Source: CAZUAQ01 sp964618455 (GTDB lineage Bacteria > Planctomycetota > Phycisphaerae > UBA1845 > PWPN01). Taken from it: 64,000 bases of DNA. The stretch is taken from contig CAZUAQ010000012.1 in NCBI GenBank assembly GCA_964618455.1, positions 1-64,000 of the forward strand, written 5' to 3'. How positions within the stretch are numbered: position 1 is the first letter of the stretch; each line of letters begins with the position of its first letter. The position numbers and the translations under genes were made by a program. The notes below the pieces were generated by a model. That model saw nothing but the letters and a program-made list of their open reading frames with translations, had not been told where the DNA came from and searched no databases. This document shows positions 25,455 to 33,652 of the stretch, in pieces.

Positions 25455-25772
25455 ATGTTCAGAACGCTCCCCGCCCAGGAATCACAGCGTACGTACCGCG
25501 TGCGGGAAGGGCTGCATCTCGTCCGCATGGAGGACGAGGCGGTGGTCTACGACCTCGTGCAGGATGCGGTGCACTACCTCAACGCCACGGCGCGATGGAT
25601 CTGGGAAGCGTGTGAGCAGGGGCAGAGCGAAGAAAACATGGTGGTCGGCCTGAAACAGCGTTACGACCTCGACGGCCGGGAGCAGGCGGAAGAGGCTGAA
25701 CTGCGGAACGACGTCGAACGCACGCTGGCCACGCTCGTCGGTCAGGGATTGATCGTCGTGGATGCAGAATGA
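25455..25772 (+). CDS. PqqD-family peptide chaperone of the HPr-rel-A type
   Basis: 105 residues from the ATG at 25455, which has AAGAGG six bases upstream. The chain has the PqqD signature: a short beta strand then AVVYDLVQDAVHYLNATARWIW and a run of helices ending TLVGQGLIV. PqqD-type proteins (the RiPP recognition element fold) bind leader peptides and hand them to modifying enzymes. The gene order PqqD, HprK-related kinase, nucleotidyltransferase matches the arrangement named HPr-rel-A in protein family collections, whose substrate is not established to my knowledge. Twelve bases separate it from the kinase gene. It presumably binds the small protein encoded just upstream, which is inference. 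Confidence 0.85.
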   Translation: MFRTLPAQESQRTYRVREGLHLVRMEDEAVVYDLVQDAVHYLNATARWIWEACEQGQSEENMVVGLKQRYDLDGREQAEEAELRNDVERTLATLVGQGLIVVDAE

Positions 25773-25784
25773 CAGGAAGGACGC

Positions 25785-26735
25785 ATGACGCAACTGACCT
25801 GCCCATTGGATTTCTCGAAGCCGGCTTCGCGTGAGGCGGTTTCCCCAGTCGCCTCGCCTCGCCGCGCATTCACACGCTGCTATCGCATCGGACCGGTGGA
25901 GGTGGAACTGACCTCGCGCGTGTCGGGAGTCCTCGATGCGTATCATGCACTCTGCGCGCCTTATCTGACGGAACGTGTCTCGTCATCCGCCTTCCGCGTG
26001 GAAGTGGCGGCCCGGCGATCGCCCCGCACGGGCTTGCGGCACTATCACATACTGGCCAACGGCCGCGAGGAGTTCACGGTCCGCCGGAAGCGTCAGGTCC
26101 TCTCGCATGTCGAAGGCGCGTTGAACCTGATGGTCGCGCGACATCTGCCGAACCTGCTGGCGATCCATGCCGCCTGTGTGGCCAGAGGACATGTGGCGAT
26201 GATGATGCCGGGCGCGCCCGGCAGCGGAAAGACCACGACGACAGCGGAGCTGCTGCGTCGCGGCTGGTCGTACTACTCGGATGAATTCGCGCTGATCGAT
26301 CCGGATTCGCTGCTGCTGGAAGCGTACCCGAAGGCGATGAGCATCAAGTCGGGCGCGTTTGAGCTACTGCGCCACCGGTTGCCGCCACTCGAACACATTA
26401 CCGCGCATGAACGTCGCACGAAGGGATTCCTGCGCTGCCTTCCGCCACGGCTGATTCGCGAGAACGTGGTGGCGTCGCCGATGCGGCCAGGTCTGATCGT
26501 GTTCCCTACGTATCAGGTCGGTGCTTCCACCGAACTCGAACCGATGTCGCGCGCGAGGGCGGTCTTCGAGATGACCCGCCAGTGCTTCAATCTTTTCAAG
26601 TTCCGGCGTCGCGCGGTGGACATCCTCGCGGAAGTCGTGAGCCGAGCCGAATGCTATCGGCTCGTCGGATCGGACCTGGACGACATGTGTGACGCGATTG
26701 AAGATCTGGCAGAATTCCGGGAGCCAATGCGATGA
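25785..26735 (+). CDS. HprK-related kinase
   Basis: 316 residues. The central P-loop GAPGSGKT is at 143-150, followed by WSYYSDEFALID (161-172), where HPr kinases place their catalytic acidic residues, and YPKAMSIKSG (181-190), a conserved stretch in this subfamily. An N-terminal domain of about 120 residues precedes the kinase core. True HPr kinase phosphorylates Ser46 of HPr; no HPr or PTS gene lies nearby, so the target is probably different. Homologous kinases in lasso-peptide clusters phosphorylate the precursor peptide, a precedent for peptide phosphorylation here. The gene's end overlaps the start of the nucleotidyltransferase gene by four bases (ATGA), supporting coupled expression. 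Confidence 0.82.
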   Translation: MTQLTCPLDFSKPASREAVSPVASPRRAFTRCYRIGPVEVELTSRVSGVLDAYHALCAPYLTERVSSSAFRVEVAARRSPRTGLRHYHILANGREEFTVRRKRQVLSHVEGALNLMVARHLPNLLAIHAACVARGHVAMMMPGAPGSGKTTTTAELLRRGWSYYSDEFALIDPDSLLLEAYPKAMSIKSGAFELLRHRLPPLEHITAHERRTKGFLRCLPPRLIRENVVASPMRPGLIVFPTYQVGASTELEPMSRARAVFEMTRQCFNLFKFRRRAVDILAEVVSRAECYRLVGSDLDDMCDAIEDLAEFREPMR

Positions 26736-27925
26736 AGTCCCGTGCGCCATCTGGGCGAGTCGCTCGCCTTCCGGGCGACGGCGAGGCCCTGAACGCGTTG
26801 CTCGCGCGGCTGATGCGCGATGATCCGCTGCCGGCGGCGCATGAAGTTGATCGTGCGGATGGGTGGGAGGTCGTCTGCTCCTTCGCGTGGCAGAACCGGC
26901 TGGGAAGCATGCTGCTTGCCCATCTGAACGCACACGGCATCGAGTTACCCCCGTCGGCGCGTCACCAGCTCGAAGCGCACGCCGAACACGTGGCCGCGGT
27001 GAATGCCTACAACCGCAAACGCCTTCGCCCCGTTCTTCAGATACTCAATGACGTGAAGGTGCCTTTCCTTCTGCTGAAAGGGGCGGCGCTGAACGCGGTG
27101 CTGTACACGGACGCGTCGCTCCGACCGATGGTCGACATCGACCTCATGATACACCCGGCGGATGTGGAACGGGCGGACACGGCGCTGCGCGATGCCGGTT
27201 GCCGGCCGGGCGAGGACCTGCTGCGCGGCGATTTCTATCCCCGCTATCACTACGAGCGCGAATACCTCAGCGGAGATACACCGCGGGTGCGTCTCGACGT
27301 GCACGTGCGCCCGTTTCGACCGCTGCGTTACGCACGAACGGTGCCGGATGATGCGCTTTGGGATCGGCCGGATGTTGTGCGGGTCGACGGCGTGAACGTT
27401 CGCATTCCGAATCCGTCGCGCATGCTGATTCATCTGCTGGTCCACGCCGCCTGCCACGGCCTTCGGGAGGTTCGCTGGCTGTACGACATCAAATCGTACC
27501 TGGCGGCGAAGATGGATCGTATTTCAATTGCACAGGTGGCGGACCTGGTGACGCGCTGGAAGCTGAATCTCCCGGCCGAGCAAGCGCTTGCACGCGTGAT
27601 CGACGCCTTCGCCCTGGAGAATCCGCGCGTGCTCGCCTTACAACGTGCTCTGCGTGGCCGCGTGAATCTCTTCGATCGACTGGCATTGAACCAGGCGCCG
27701 CGCGACCAGGATCGACCGGTCATGGACGTGCTGGTCAATGCGCTCTGCACGCCGGGATTCGCAACGCGCCTCGGTTATCTTCGCGCCGTGTGCCTTCCCG
27801 AGAAGTCCCATCTTGCCCAGGTCTACCCCTACCGCCATCCCGGCTGGCCGCTGGCCGCTCAGACTGTCCGCCTCACGCGCCGCATCGCCACATGTTTTCA
27901 TGCCTCACCCGACGCACCAGGCTGA
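26732..27925 (+). CDS. PF14907-type nucleotidyltransferase
   Basis: 397 residues. The family core is visible: FLLLKGAALNAVLY (112-125) followed by RPMVDIDLMI (131-140), where the two Asp residues would bind the catalytic metal as in polymerase-beta-type transferases. A His-containing stretch ILHLLVHA-like (RMLIHLLVHAACHG) follows later and is also typical. Members of this family sit in RiPP and lasso-peptide clusters next to HPr-kinase-like genes and are thought to transfer a nucleotide to a sugar or peptide group; the substrate is unproven. It overlaps the kinase gene by four bases and is the last gene of the cassette. No maturation protease, cyclase or transporter follows it. Confidence 0.8.
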   Translation: MKSRAPSGRVARLPGDGEALNALLARLMRDDPLPAAHEVDRADGWEVVCSFAWQNRLGSMLLAHLNAHGIELPPSARHQLEAHAEHVAAVNAYNRKRLRPVLQILNDVKVPFLLLKGAALNAVLYTDASLRPMVDIDLMIHPADVERADTALRDAGCRPGEDLLRGDFYPRYHYEREYLSGDTPRVRLDVHVRPFRPLRYARTVPDDALWDRPDVVRVDGVNVRIPNPSRMLIHLLVHAACHGLREVRWLYDIKSYLAAKMDRISIAQVADLVTRWKLNLPAEQALARVIDAFALENPRVLALQRALRGRVNLFDRLALNQAPRDQDRPVMDVLVNALCTPGFATRLGYLRAVCLPEKSHLAQVYPYRHPGWPLAAQTVRLTRRIATCFHASPDAPG

Positions 27926-28054
27926 TTCTCACTCAAGACTTCTGAAGCATTGGTGAGATGCGCAAACGAAGAAACTGCGTGTCACCATCATCGTCTTCTG
28001 GTAGATTACCGGAGTGCAATCGGCGCCCGGTTCCCATTCACGGAGGCATCCCTC

Positions 28055-28231
28055 ATGGGTTACTCACTCATCGGTTTGATCATTCTCATCCTGGATATCA
28101 TCGCCATCGTCAATGTGCTTGGTAGCGGTATGGATACCGCCAAGAAAGTCCTCTGGATTCTCTTGATTCTGTTTCTACCGGTCATCGGCATGGTCCTGTG
28201 GTTCCTGATCGGGCAAAAAGGTCGGATATGA
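28055..28231 (+). CDS. PLDc_N-domain small membrane protein
   Basis: 58 residues from the ATG at 28055, which has GGAGG eight bases upstream. Two helices fill it (about 3-22 and 31-52), with the pattern KKVLWILLILFLPVIGMVLWFLIG that defines the phospholipase D N-terminal (PLDc_N) membrane module. Stand-alone members are widespread, and no enzyme is attached here. It is separated from the nucleotidyltransferase gene by about 130 bases and is probably an independent unit. Confidence 0.8.
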   Translation: MGYSLIGLIILILDIIAIVNVLGSGMDTAKKVLWILLILFLPVIGMVLWFLIGQKGRI

Positions 28232-28305
28232 TGACTCGCTGAGGCGACGGGTATCTGCGTTATAGTTCATGACGCGCAGTGACGCCCGGGCCCGTAGAAA
28301 ACGAA

Positions 28306-28341
28306 AGCCGCGACCGCCGGAATCATCCGACAGTCGCGGCT
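28306..28341 (-). terminator. Terminator of the glucan phosphorylase gene
   Basis: AGCCGCGAC (28306-28314) pairs with GTCGCGGCT (28333-28341); inner CCGG/CCG pairing may extend the stem. On the leftward transcript it is followed by a U-rich stretch (UUUCGUUUUC). It lies 34 bases beyond the stop at 28375. Confidence 0.6.
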
Positions 28342-28374
28342 GAGTTTACGAGGCCATCTCGTCCCTTGCTGAGA

Positions 28375-30933
28375 TTATCCCCAGCGGATCAAGCCGATGT
28401 GGTATCGCGCCGTCATCTCGGGATGGTGCGGCACGATGCGCAAGGCGTAGCCATAGTTCCCGCTGTATTCACAAGGAATCGCCCCGTTGTAGCGATAGAC
28501 GCCGGGTTCGCCGTTCTGACCTTCGCATTGCAGCATGGAGGCGTTACCGGTGGTGATCAGACCGCGAGAATCCGTCGGCCCATAGTACAACTCGACGGAT
28601 ACTTCCTGCGGGTCGATCGAGCCGAGACGGATCTCGGCGTTGACAGGCAACTGATTGCCGACGGTCGCTTCGCTCGGGATGTTCGCGTCGACCTTCTCGA
28701 TCCGCACCTCGTCCCACTTGTGCTGCAGCTTGTGGCCCCACGACGCCACCTGCTTGGTGACTTCGAACTCGCCTTCACGGAAACGGTTCCAACGCTTCGA
28801 GGCGGGCAGGTAGAACCGCTCCGTGTACTCGCGCACCATGCGGTTCGTGTTGAACACCGGGCAGCAGGTCCGCATCGACGCTTTCATCATCGCGACCCAC
28901 TTGCGCGGCACGCCGTCGACACCGCGGTCGTAGAACTTCGGGATGATTTCCTTCTCGAGCAGATCGTAGATCGACTGGGATTCCATGAAGTCCTGGTAGT
29001 CGTCGTTGCCGTAGATGCGCCGATCGCCGATGGCCCAGCCATTGGTGCCGTCGTACGCCTCGGGCCACCAGCCGTCCAGCACGGACATGTTGATGCCACC
29101 GTTGGGCGGCACCTTCATGCCGCTGGTACCGCTGGCTTCGTGGAGCTTCGTCGGCGTGTTGAGCCAGACGTCGACACCCTCGATGAGCAGGCGGGCGATG
29201 CTCATGTCGTAATCTTCCAGGAAGACCATGCGCGTCCGGATGTTCGCCTGCTTGGTGAACTGGACGATTTTCTTGATAAGTTCCTTGCCGGCTTCATCCT
29301 TGGGATGCGCCTTGCCCGCCAGTAGAAACTGCACCGGGCGCTGCGGATCTCTCAGAATCCGCGCGAGACGATCCTCGTCCTTCATGAGCAGGGTGGCCCG
29401 CTTGTACGTGGCGAATCGACGAGCGAAGCCGATGGTCAGCGCCTCGGGGTCGAGCACCTCGTCGGCGGCGTAGACTTCGGCCGGCGGGGCTCCGCGGGAG
29501 ATCAACTGCTGCTTGAGGCGCCGCCGGGCAAACGCGACCAGGCGCTCACGCAACCGCTCGTGCGTCCGCCACAATTCCGCGTCCGGGATCAGGTCGATCC
29601 GCTTCCAGATGGCCTGGTTCAGCGGGTCTTCCGTCCACTGCGGGCCGAGGTACTGATCGTAAAGATGGGCCATGTCCCGCGAGAGCCAGCTGCGAATGTG
29701 CACGCCGTTGGTGATCGATGTGATCGGCACCTCGTTGATGGGCACGCCGGGATAGACGTCGTTGAACATCTTGCGCGACACTTCGCCGTGAAGCTGGCTC
29801 ACGCCATTGCTCAGGTATGCGAGCCGAAGCGCGAGCACCGCCATGCAGAACGACTCGTTCGGATCCGTCGGATGGAACTTGCCGAAGGACATGAGGTCAT
29901 CGAGCCCGATGCCCAGCGCCTGGCAGTAACTGTTCAGGTACTTGGTCACCAGCGTCTCGGGGAAGCGGTCGATGCCCGCCGGCACAGGGGTGTGCGTCGT
30001 GAACACGGTGCCCGCAGCGACCAGCTCACGGGCTTCGTCGATGTTCAGCCCGTGGGCATGCATTTTCTGCCGGATGCGTTCGAGGGCGAGGAAGGCGGAG
30101 TGCCCTTCGTTCATGTGGCAGACCGACGGATCGATGCCCAGCGCTTCGAGGGCGCGCATGCCGCCGATGCCGAGGACGATCTCCTGGCGAATGCGCATCT
30201 CCTGGTCACCGCCGTAAAGGCGGATGGTGAGATCGCGATCCTCCGAGCGGTTCTCCGGAACGTTCGTGTCGAGCAGGTAGAGCCGGACACGGCCAACCGT
30301 GACCAGCCAGATATTCGCGTGAACATGGTGGCCACCGACATCCATGCTGACACGAAGCTGCGTGCCGTCATCCTTCAACACCCGTGTGACCGGGATCGTC
30401 GAGAAATCGAGTTCGGGATAATCCTCGAACTGATAGCCGTCGTTGGTCAGGTACTGATGGAAGTAGCCCTGGCGATACAACAGGCCGACACCGACGAGCG
30501 GCAGGCCGAGTTCGCTCGCGCTCTTGAGGTGATCGCCCGCGAGGATGCCCAGGCCGCCCGAATAGATCGGCAGGCATTCGTGCAGACCGAATTCGGCGGA
30601 GAAGTACGCGATGGTGCCGACGTTCTGGTCGGCGTAGTGCTCCTGGAACCAGGACCTCCCGCTCATGTAATCGTTCATGGCCGTTTGCACCCGGCCCAGC
30701 GAAGCGGCATAGGCGGGATCATGCGCGAGCCGGTCGAAACGCTCCTGCCGGATGCGCGCCAGCATGGCGACGGGGTTGTGTTTCAGTTCGCGCCAGAGAT
30801 CGAGATCGAGCCGGCGGAACGTCTCGATGGCGTCCGGATTCCAGGTCCACCAGAGGTTGTACGCGATCTCGCGCAAGGGCTTCAGTGGTTCGGGCAATGA
30901 CGGCAACACGGTAAAGTTGCGTACATGGTTCAT
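28375..30933 (-). CDS. glgP: Alpha-glucan (glycogen/maltodextrin) phosphorylase
   Basis: GlgP uses phosphate to release glucose 1-phosphate from the ends of glycogen or maltodextrin with a pyridoxal phosphate cofactor. Of 852 residues, the opening EPLKPLREIAYNLWWTWNPDA and YFSAEFGLHECLPIYSGGLGILAGDHLKSASELGLP identify the short bacterial/archaeal glucan phosphorylase family. Later come RFATYKRATLL (phosphate/substrate site) and EASGTSGMKVPPNGG, whose Lys should bind PLP. The length is usual for the family. The ATG start has no strong ribosome site. Glycogen synthesis genes are absent from the window, though the UDP-sugar pyrophosphorylase at 2998 may supply related sugar nucleotides. Confidence 0.93.
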   Translation of the reverse strand: MNHVRNFTVLPSLPEPLKPLREIAYNLWWTWNPDAIETFRRLDLDLWRELKHNPVAMLARIRQERFDRLAHDPAYAASLGRVQTAMNDYMSGRSWFQEHYADQNVGTIAYFSAEFGLHECLPIYSGGLGILAGDHLKSASELGLPLVGVGLLYRQGYFHQYLTNDGYQFEDYPELDFSTIPVTRVLKDDGTQLRVSMDVGGHHVHANIWLVTVGRVRLYLLDTNVPENRSEDRDLTIRLYGGDQEMRIRQEIVLGIGGMRALEALGIDPSVCHMNEGHSAFLALERIRQKMHAHGLNIDEARELVAAGTVFTTHTPVPAGIDRFPETLVTKYLNSYCQALGIGLDDLMSFGKFHPTDPNESFCMAVLALRLAYLSNGVSQLHGEVSRKMFNDVYPGVPINEVPITSITNGVHIRSWLSRDMAHLYDQYLGPQWTEDPLNQAIWKRIDLIPDAELWRTHERLRERLVAFARRRLKQQLISRGAPPAEVYAADEVLDPEALTIGFARRFATYKRATLLMKDEDRLARILRDPQRPVQFLLAGKAHPKDEAGKELIKKIVQFTKQANIRTRMVFLEDYDMSIARLLIEGVDVWLNTPTKLHEASGTSGMKVPPNGGINMSVLDGWWPEAYDGTNGWAIGDRRIYGNDDYQDFMESQSIYDLLEKEIIPKFYDRGVDGVPRKWVAMMKASMRTCCPVFNTNRMVREYTERFYLPASKRWNRFREGEFEVTKQVASWGHKLQHKWDEVRIEKVDANIPSEATVGNQLPVNAEIRLGSIDPQEVSVELYYGPTDSRGLITTGNASMLQCEGQNGEPGVYRYNGAIPCEYSGNYGYALRIVPHHPEMTARYHIGLIRWG

Positions 30934-31520
30934 GGCAAAGACTTTCTATTGCAAGAAGGATCAGCACCGCCATGAGGGTGGGCGGCGATGCAGCAAAATC
31001 GGCGTTGGCTTCAATTCACATTCACCAGCAGCAGGTCGTCAGGCACCAGTGGCTTCCCGCAGGACGCGTATTGCTTAACACGCGGGGACGGGTCACGTCA
31101 ATCTACTACCCTCAATTTAACCTCGGCATTATATCGGCCGCCCATCGCTGGGTATCGAGCTATTCCCTGTATCGGGAATCGTGTTTTGCCAAGTGTTTAG
31201 GCATTCACTCCCCCTGCACTTCGGAGATCCACCAGCAGGATGACGACAACTGGCGAGCCTCTCTGGCCGCAAGCAGGTTTAAGCTTCGTCCATGAAAGAG
31301 CTTAAAACGGATCCGCGACATTCGATGGCCGAAAGCGGCATGACTGATCCTCGTCATAGGGAATGTGCATAGAGACCGCCGGGACTGACGACGAGGTCAT
31401 GGCACCACGCGGCCTAGAATGGAACAAGGGTGTACCTCGCCGCACGAACAACCGATGAGCCTTGGGATTCGCTTATGGCGGGTCGATTCGCGACCCAGGC
31501 ATGATTGGAGAACTCGTCCG
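30934..31520. other. Intergenic region without a supported gene
   Basis: These 587 bases lie between the divergent starts of glgP and the LOR/SDH protein gene. Both promoters should be here. The sequence is less GC-rich than its neighbours. An open frame at 30972-31295 exists but its product has scattered composition and no ribosome site. I see no structured RNA or repeat. Confidence 0.4.
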
Positions 31521-32753
31521 ATGGTCACGGAAGAAATCCTGCTCGAAGGTCACATCATCGATTCGCTGATCCTCTCAAAGGTGCTGGACGAGATCCTGGC
31601 CTTCGGGGGTGATTTTCATATCCGCGAGGTCCATGTCGGTCAGGATCGCAAGGATCGCAGTTCGGCACGGGTGGAGGTCGTGGCCGCCGATGTCGAGCAG
31701 ATGAACGATCTGCTGAACCAGATCGCCAAGCATGGTGCCGTGGTCAATCGGCAGGGTGACGTCAATCTGGTGGCGGCGCCCAAGGATGGGGTGTTTCCCG
31801 AGGGGTTTTACTCGACGACGAACCAGAAGACGCTGGTACGCCATCTCGACGCGTGGCACGAGGTACGCTCGCAGGAGATGGACTGCGGCTTGAAGCATGA
31901 TCCGGCATCGGGCGACTTCACGTGTGTGCCGGTGTGCCACGTGCAGGCGGGGGATGCGATGGTCGTCGGCCACCGGGGCGTGAAGGTGATTCCGCTGGAG
32001 CGCGATCGCGAGGTGGGCACGTTTGAGTTCATGAGTTCGAACGTGTCGACGGAAAAACCCAAGAACGTGATGATCCACAACATCGCCACGAAGATGCAGG
32101 CGGCGCGCGACGCGGGCAGGCCGATCATTCTCGTCGGCGGCCCCGCCATCGTGCACACCGGCTCGGTCGAGCACATCGAAAGATTGATCGAGGCGGGGTA
32201 CATCCAGGTCCTCTTCGCGGGCAACGCGCTGGCCACGCACGACATCGAGCAGGCGCTTTACGGCACATCGCTCGGCATCCACATGGAGAAGGCCATCCCC
32301 GCCGATACCGGGCACGAGCATCATCTGCGCGCCATCAACACGATCCGCCGGCACGGCTCGATTCGCGCCGCCGTCGAGTCCGGCACGCTGACCTCCGGCA
32401 TCATGCACGCGTGCGTGAAACATCAGGTCGAGACGGTGCTGGCAGGCTCCATTCGCGACGACGGACCGCTGCCGGAGGTGATCACCGACGCCCTCGTCGC
32501 CCAGGACACGATGCGCCGCTATGTGCAGGAGGCGGGGTACTGCCTGATGATCGCGACGACGCTGCACTCGATCGCCACGGGAAACCTGCTGCCGGCGTGG
32601 GTGCCGGTAGCGTGCGTGGACATCTCGCCCTCGGTGATCACGAAGCTGGCCGACCGCGGCTCGTTTCAGACCGTCGGCCTGGTCACGGACGTCGAGCCTT
32701 TCCTGCGCGAGCTGCTGCATGTCCTGAAGCTGGAACCGGCGATGGTGGGTTGA
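31521..32753 (+). CDS. LOR/SDH-type protein (TIGR00300 family), ornithine cyclodeaminase-like
   Basis: About 410 residues from the ATG at 31521; the frame is open further upstream but without coding character. The N-terminal part is a small alpha/beta LOR/SDH-type domain (EEILLEGHIIDSLILSKVLDEI), as seen in bifunctional lysine-oxoglutarate reductase/saccharopine dehydrogenases. The rest has PIILVGGPAIVHTG, LFAGNALATHDIEQALYGTSLG and RHGSIRAAVESG, which mark the TIGR00300 group. Archaeal members and the C-terminal half of the cyanobacterial arginine-degrading enzyme have been reported to turn ornithine into proline and ammonia with NAD. That activity is a family-based suggestion here. The arginine-cleaving N-terminal half found in cyanobacteria is missing. 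Confidence 0.75.
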   Translation: MVTEEILLEGHIIDSLILSKVLDEILAFGGDFHIREVHVGQDRKDRSSARVEVVAADVEQMNDLLNQIAKHGAVVNRQGDVNLVAAPKDGVFPEGFYSTTNQKTLVRHLDAWHEVRSQEMDCGLKHDPASGDFTCVPVCHVQAGDAMVVGHRGVKVIPLERDREVGTFEFMSSNVSTEKPKNVMIHNIATKMQAARDAGRPIILVGGPAIVHTGSVEHIERLIEAGYIQVLFAGNALATHDIEQALYGTSLGIHMEKAIPADTGHEHHLRAINTIRRHGSIRAAVESGTLTSGIMHACVKHQVETVLAGSIRDDGPLPEVITDALVAQDTMRRYVQEAGYCLMIATTLHSIATGNLLPAWVPVACVDISPSVITKLADRGSFQTVGLVTDVEPFLRELLHVLKLEPAMVG

Positions 32754-32978
32754 TTCACCCATGATCGTGATGACGCCGATCGGTGGCCGGGAATGGTATC
32801 GCAAGAAATACCACATTGCACCTTGATCTCGCCGCGAATTTGTGACACACTCCAAATGCCCCTAGAAGCTATTCATTAAATATCCCCTATCCGGTGGGAG
32901 GGCAGAGCCGGGCAGAGGGCCTGGCTGGGCTACGTGGTATGAGACCGGCAGACGACGATCTCAGCGAGGGCGCGCGTG

Positions 32979-33644
32979 ATGCACATCCATACGTCTTCCC
33001 AGGAGGTTCTCGATCTCGGCTTTCGAGGCTACACCTGCAACTGGGGCGTCCACATCTGCGGATTGTATGAGTCCCAAGCTGAGCATGATGAAATTCTTTA
33101 CGGGTTTATGCACAGCGGTGACACAGCAGATGACCTTCAACTTTTTGTTTCGAATAGACTGACTTCAGATGAGTTCAAAGCGGAGTACGCGACGCGCTAT
33201 CGTGACAGTGCCTCGCATCTCGAGGACACCTGTCGATTTCAATTGATGCGTGCGCAGGAGCTCTATTATCCCGACGGTGCCTTCTCGCCGTGGGTGATGG
33301 AGGACAACCTCGATACGTTCTACCGCCAATCCCAGTCCCGGGGGCGGCGGCACATCCGGGCCACGGCGGAGATGTCCTGGGCACTGGAGGCTATTCCAGG
33401 GGTGGAGCATCTGATGGCCTATGAATCGCGCTTGAACTACTTCATTCCCGGCAAACCGTGGATCAGCATATGCATGTATGATGTGACCCGGTTCAGCGGC
33501 CGGCAGATCATGAACGTGTTGCGGACCCACCCGTTCACGATCAACGGAACCGTGATCACGGAGAACCCCTACTACATCGACCCCGACAGCTACCTGGCGG
33601 AGCATGCTCCGCAGTTTCTCACACGAAACGGTGGGTCGCGCTGA
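32979..33644 (+). CDS. MEDS-domain sensor protein
   Basis: About 221 residues. WGVHICGLYESQAEHDEIL near the start and the C-terminal run RLNYFIPGKPWISICMYDV...FSGRQIMNVLRTHPF...ENPYYIDP are the hallmarks of the MEDS (DcmR-like sensory) domain, thought to bind small ligands or work with histidine kinases. The ATG at 32979 follows a GTG and has GAGG eight bases upstream. The hybrid histidine kinase gene begins eight bases after its stop, so the two almost certainly form one operon, with this protein the likely input partner. The ligand is unknown. The 225 bases before it hold the likely promoter. Confidence 0.85.
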   Translation: MHIHTSSQEVLDLGFRGYTCNWGVHICGLYESQAEHDEILYGFMHSGDTADDLQLFVSNRLTSDEFKAEYATRYRDSASHLEDTCRFQLMRAQELYYPDGAFSPWVMEDNLDTFYRQSQSRGRRHIRATAEMSWALEAIPGVEHLMAYESRLNYFIPGKPWISICMYDVTRFSGRQIMNVLRTHPFTINGTVITENPYYIDPDSYLAEHAPQFLTRNGGSR

Positions 33645-33652
33645 GGATCGCC

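Noticed and set aside
25158..27925. A lasso-peptide biosynthetic cluster
   Set aside because: PqqD-, kinase- and nucleotidyltransferase-type genes fit, but no asparagine-synthetase-like cyclase, no transglutaminase-like B2 protease and no D-type exporter lie within the flanks.
30972..31295. 107-codon open frame in the glgP/LOR-SDH gap
   Set aside because: No ribosome site, unbalanced composition and no family resemblance.
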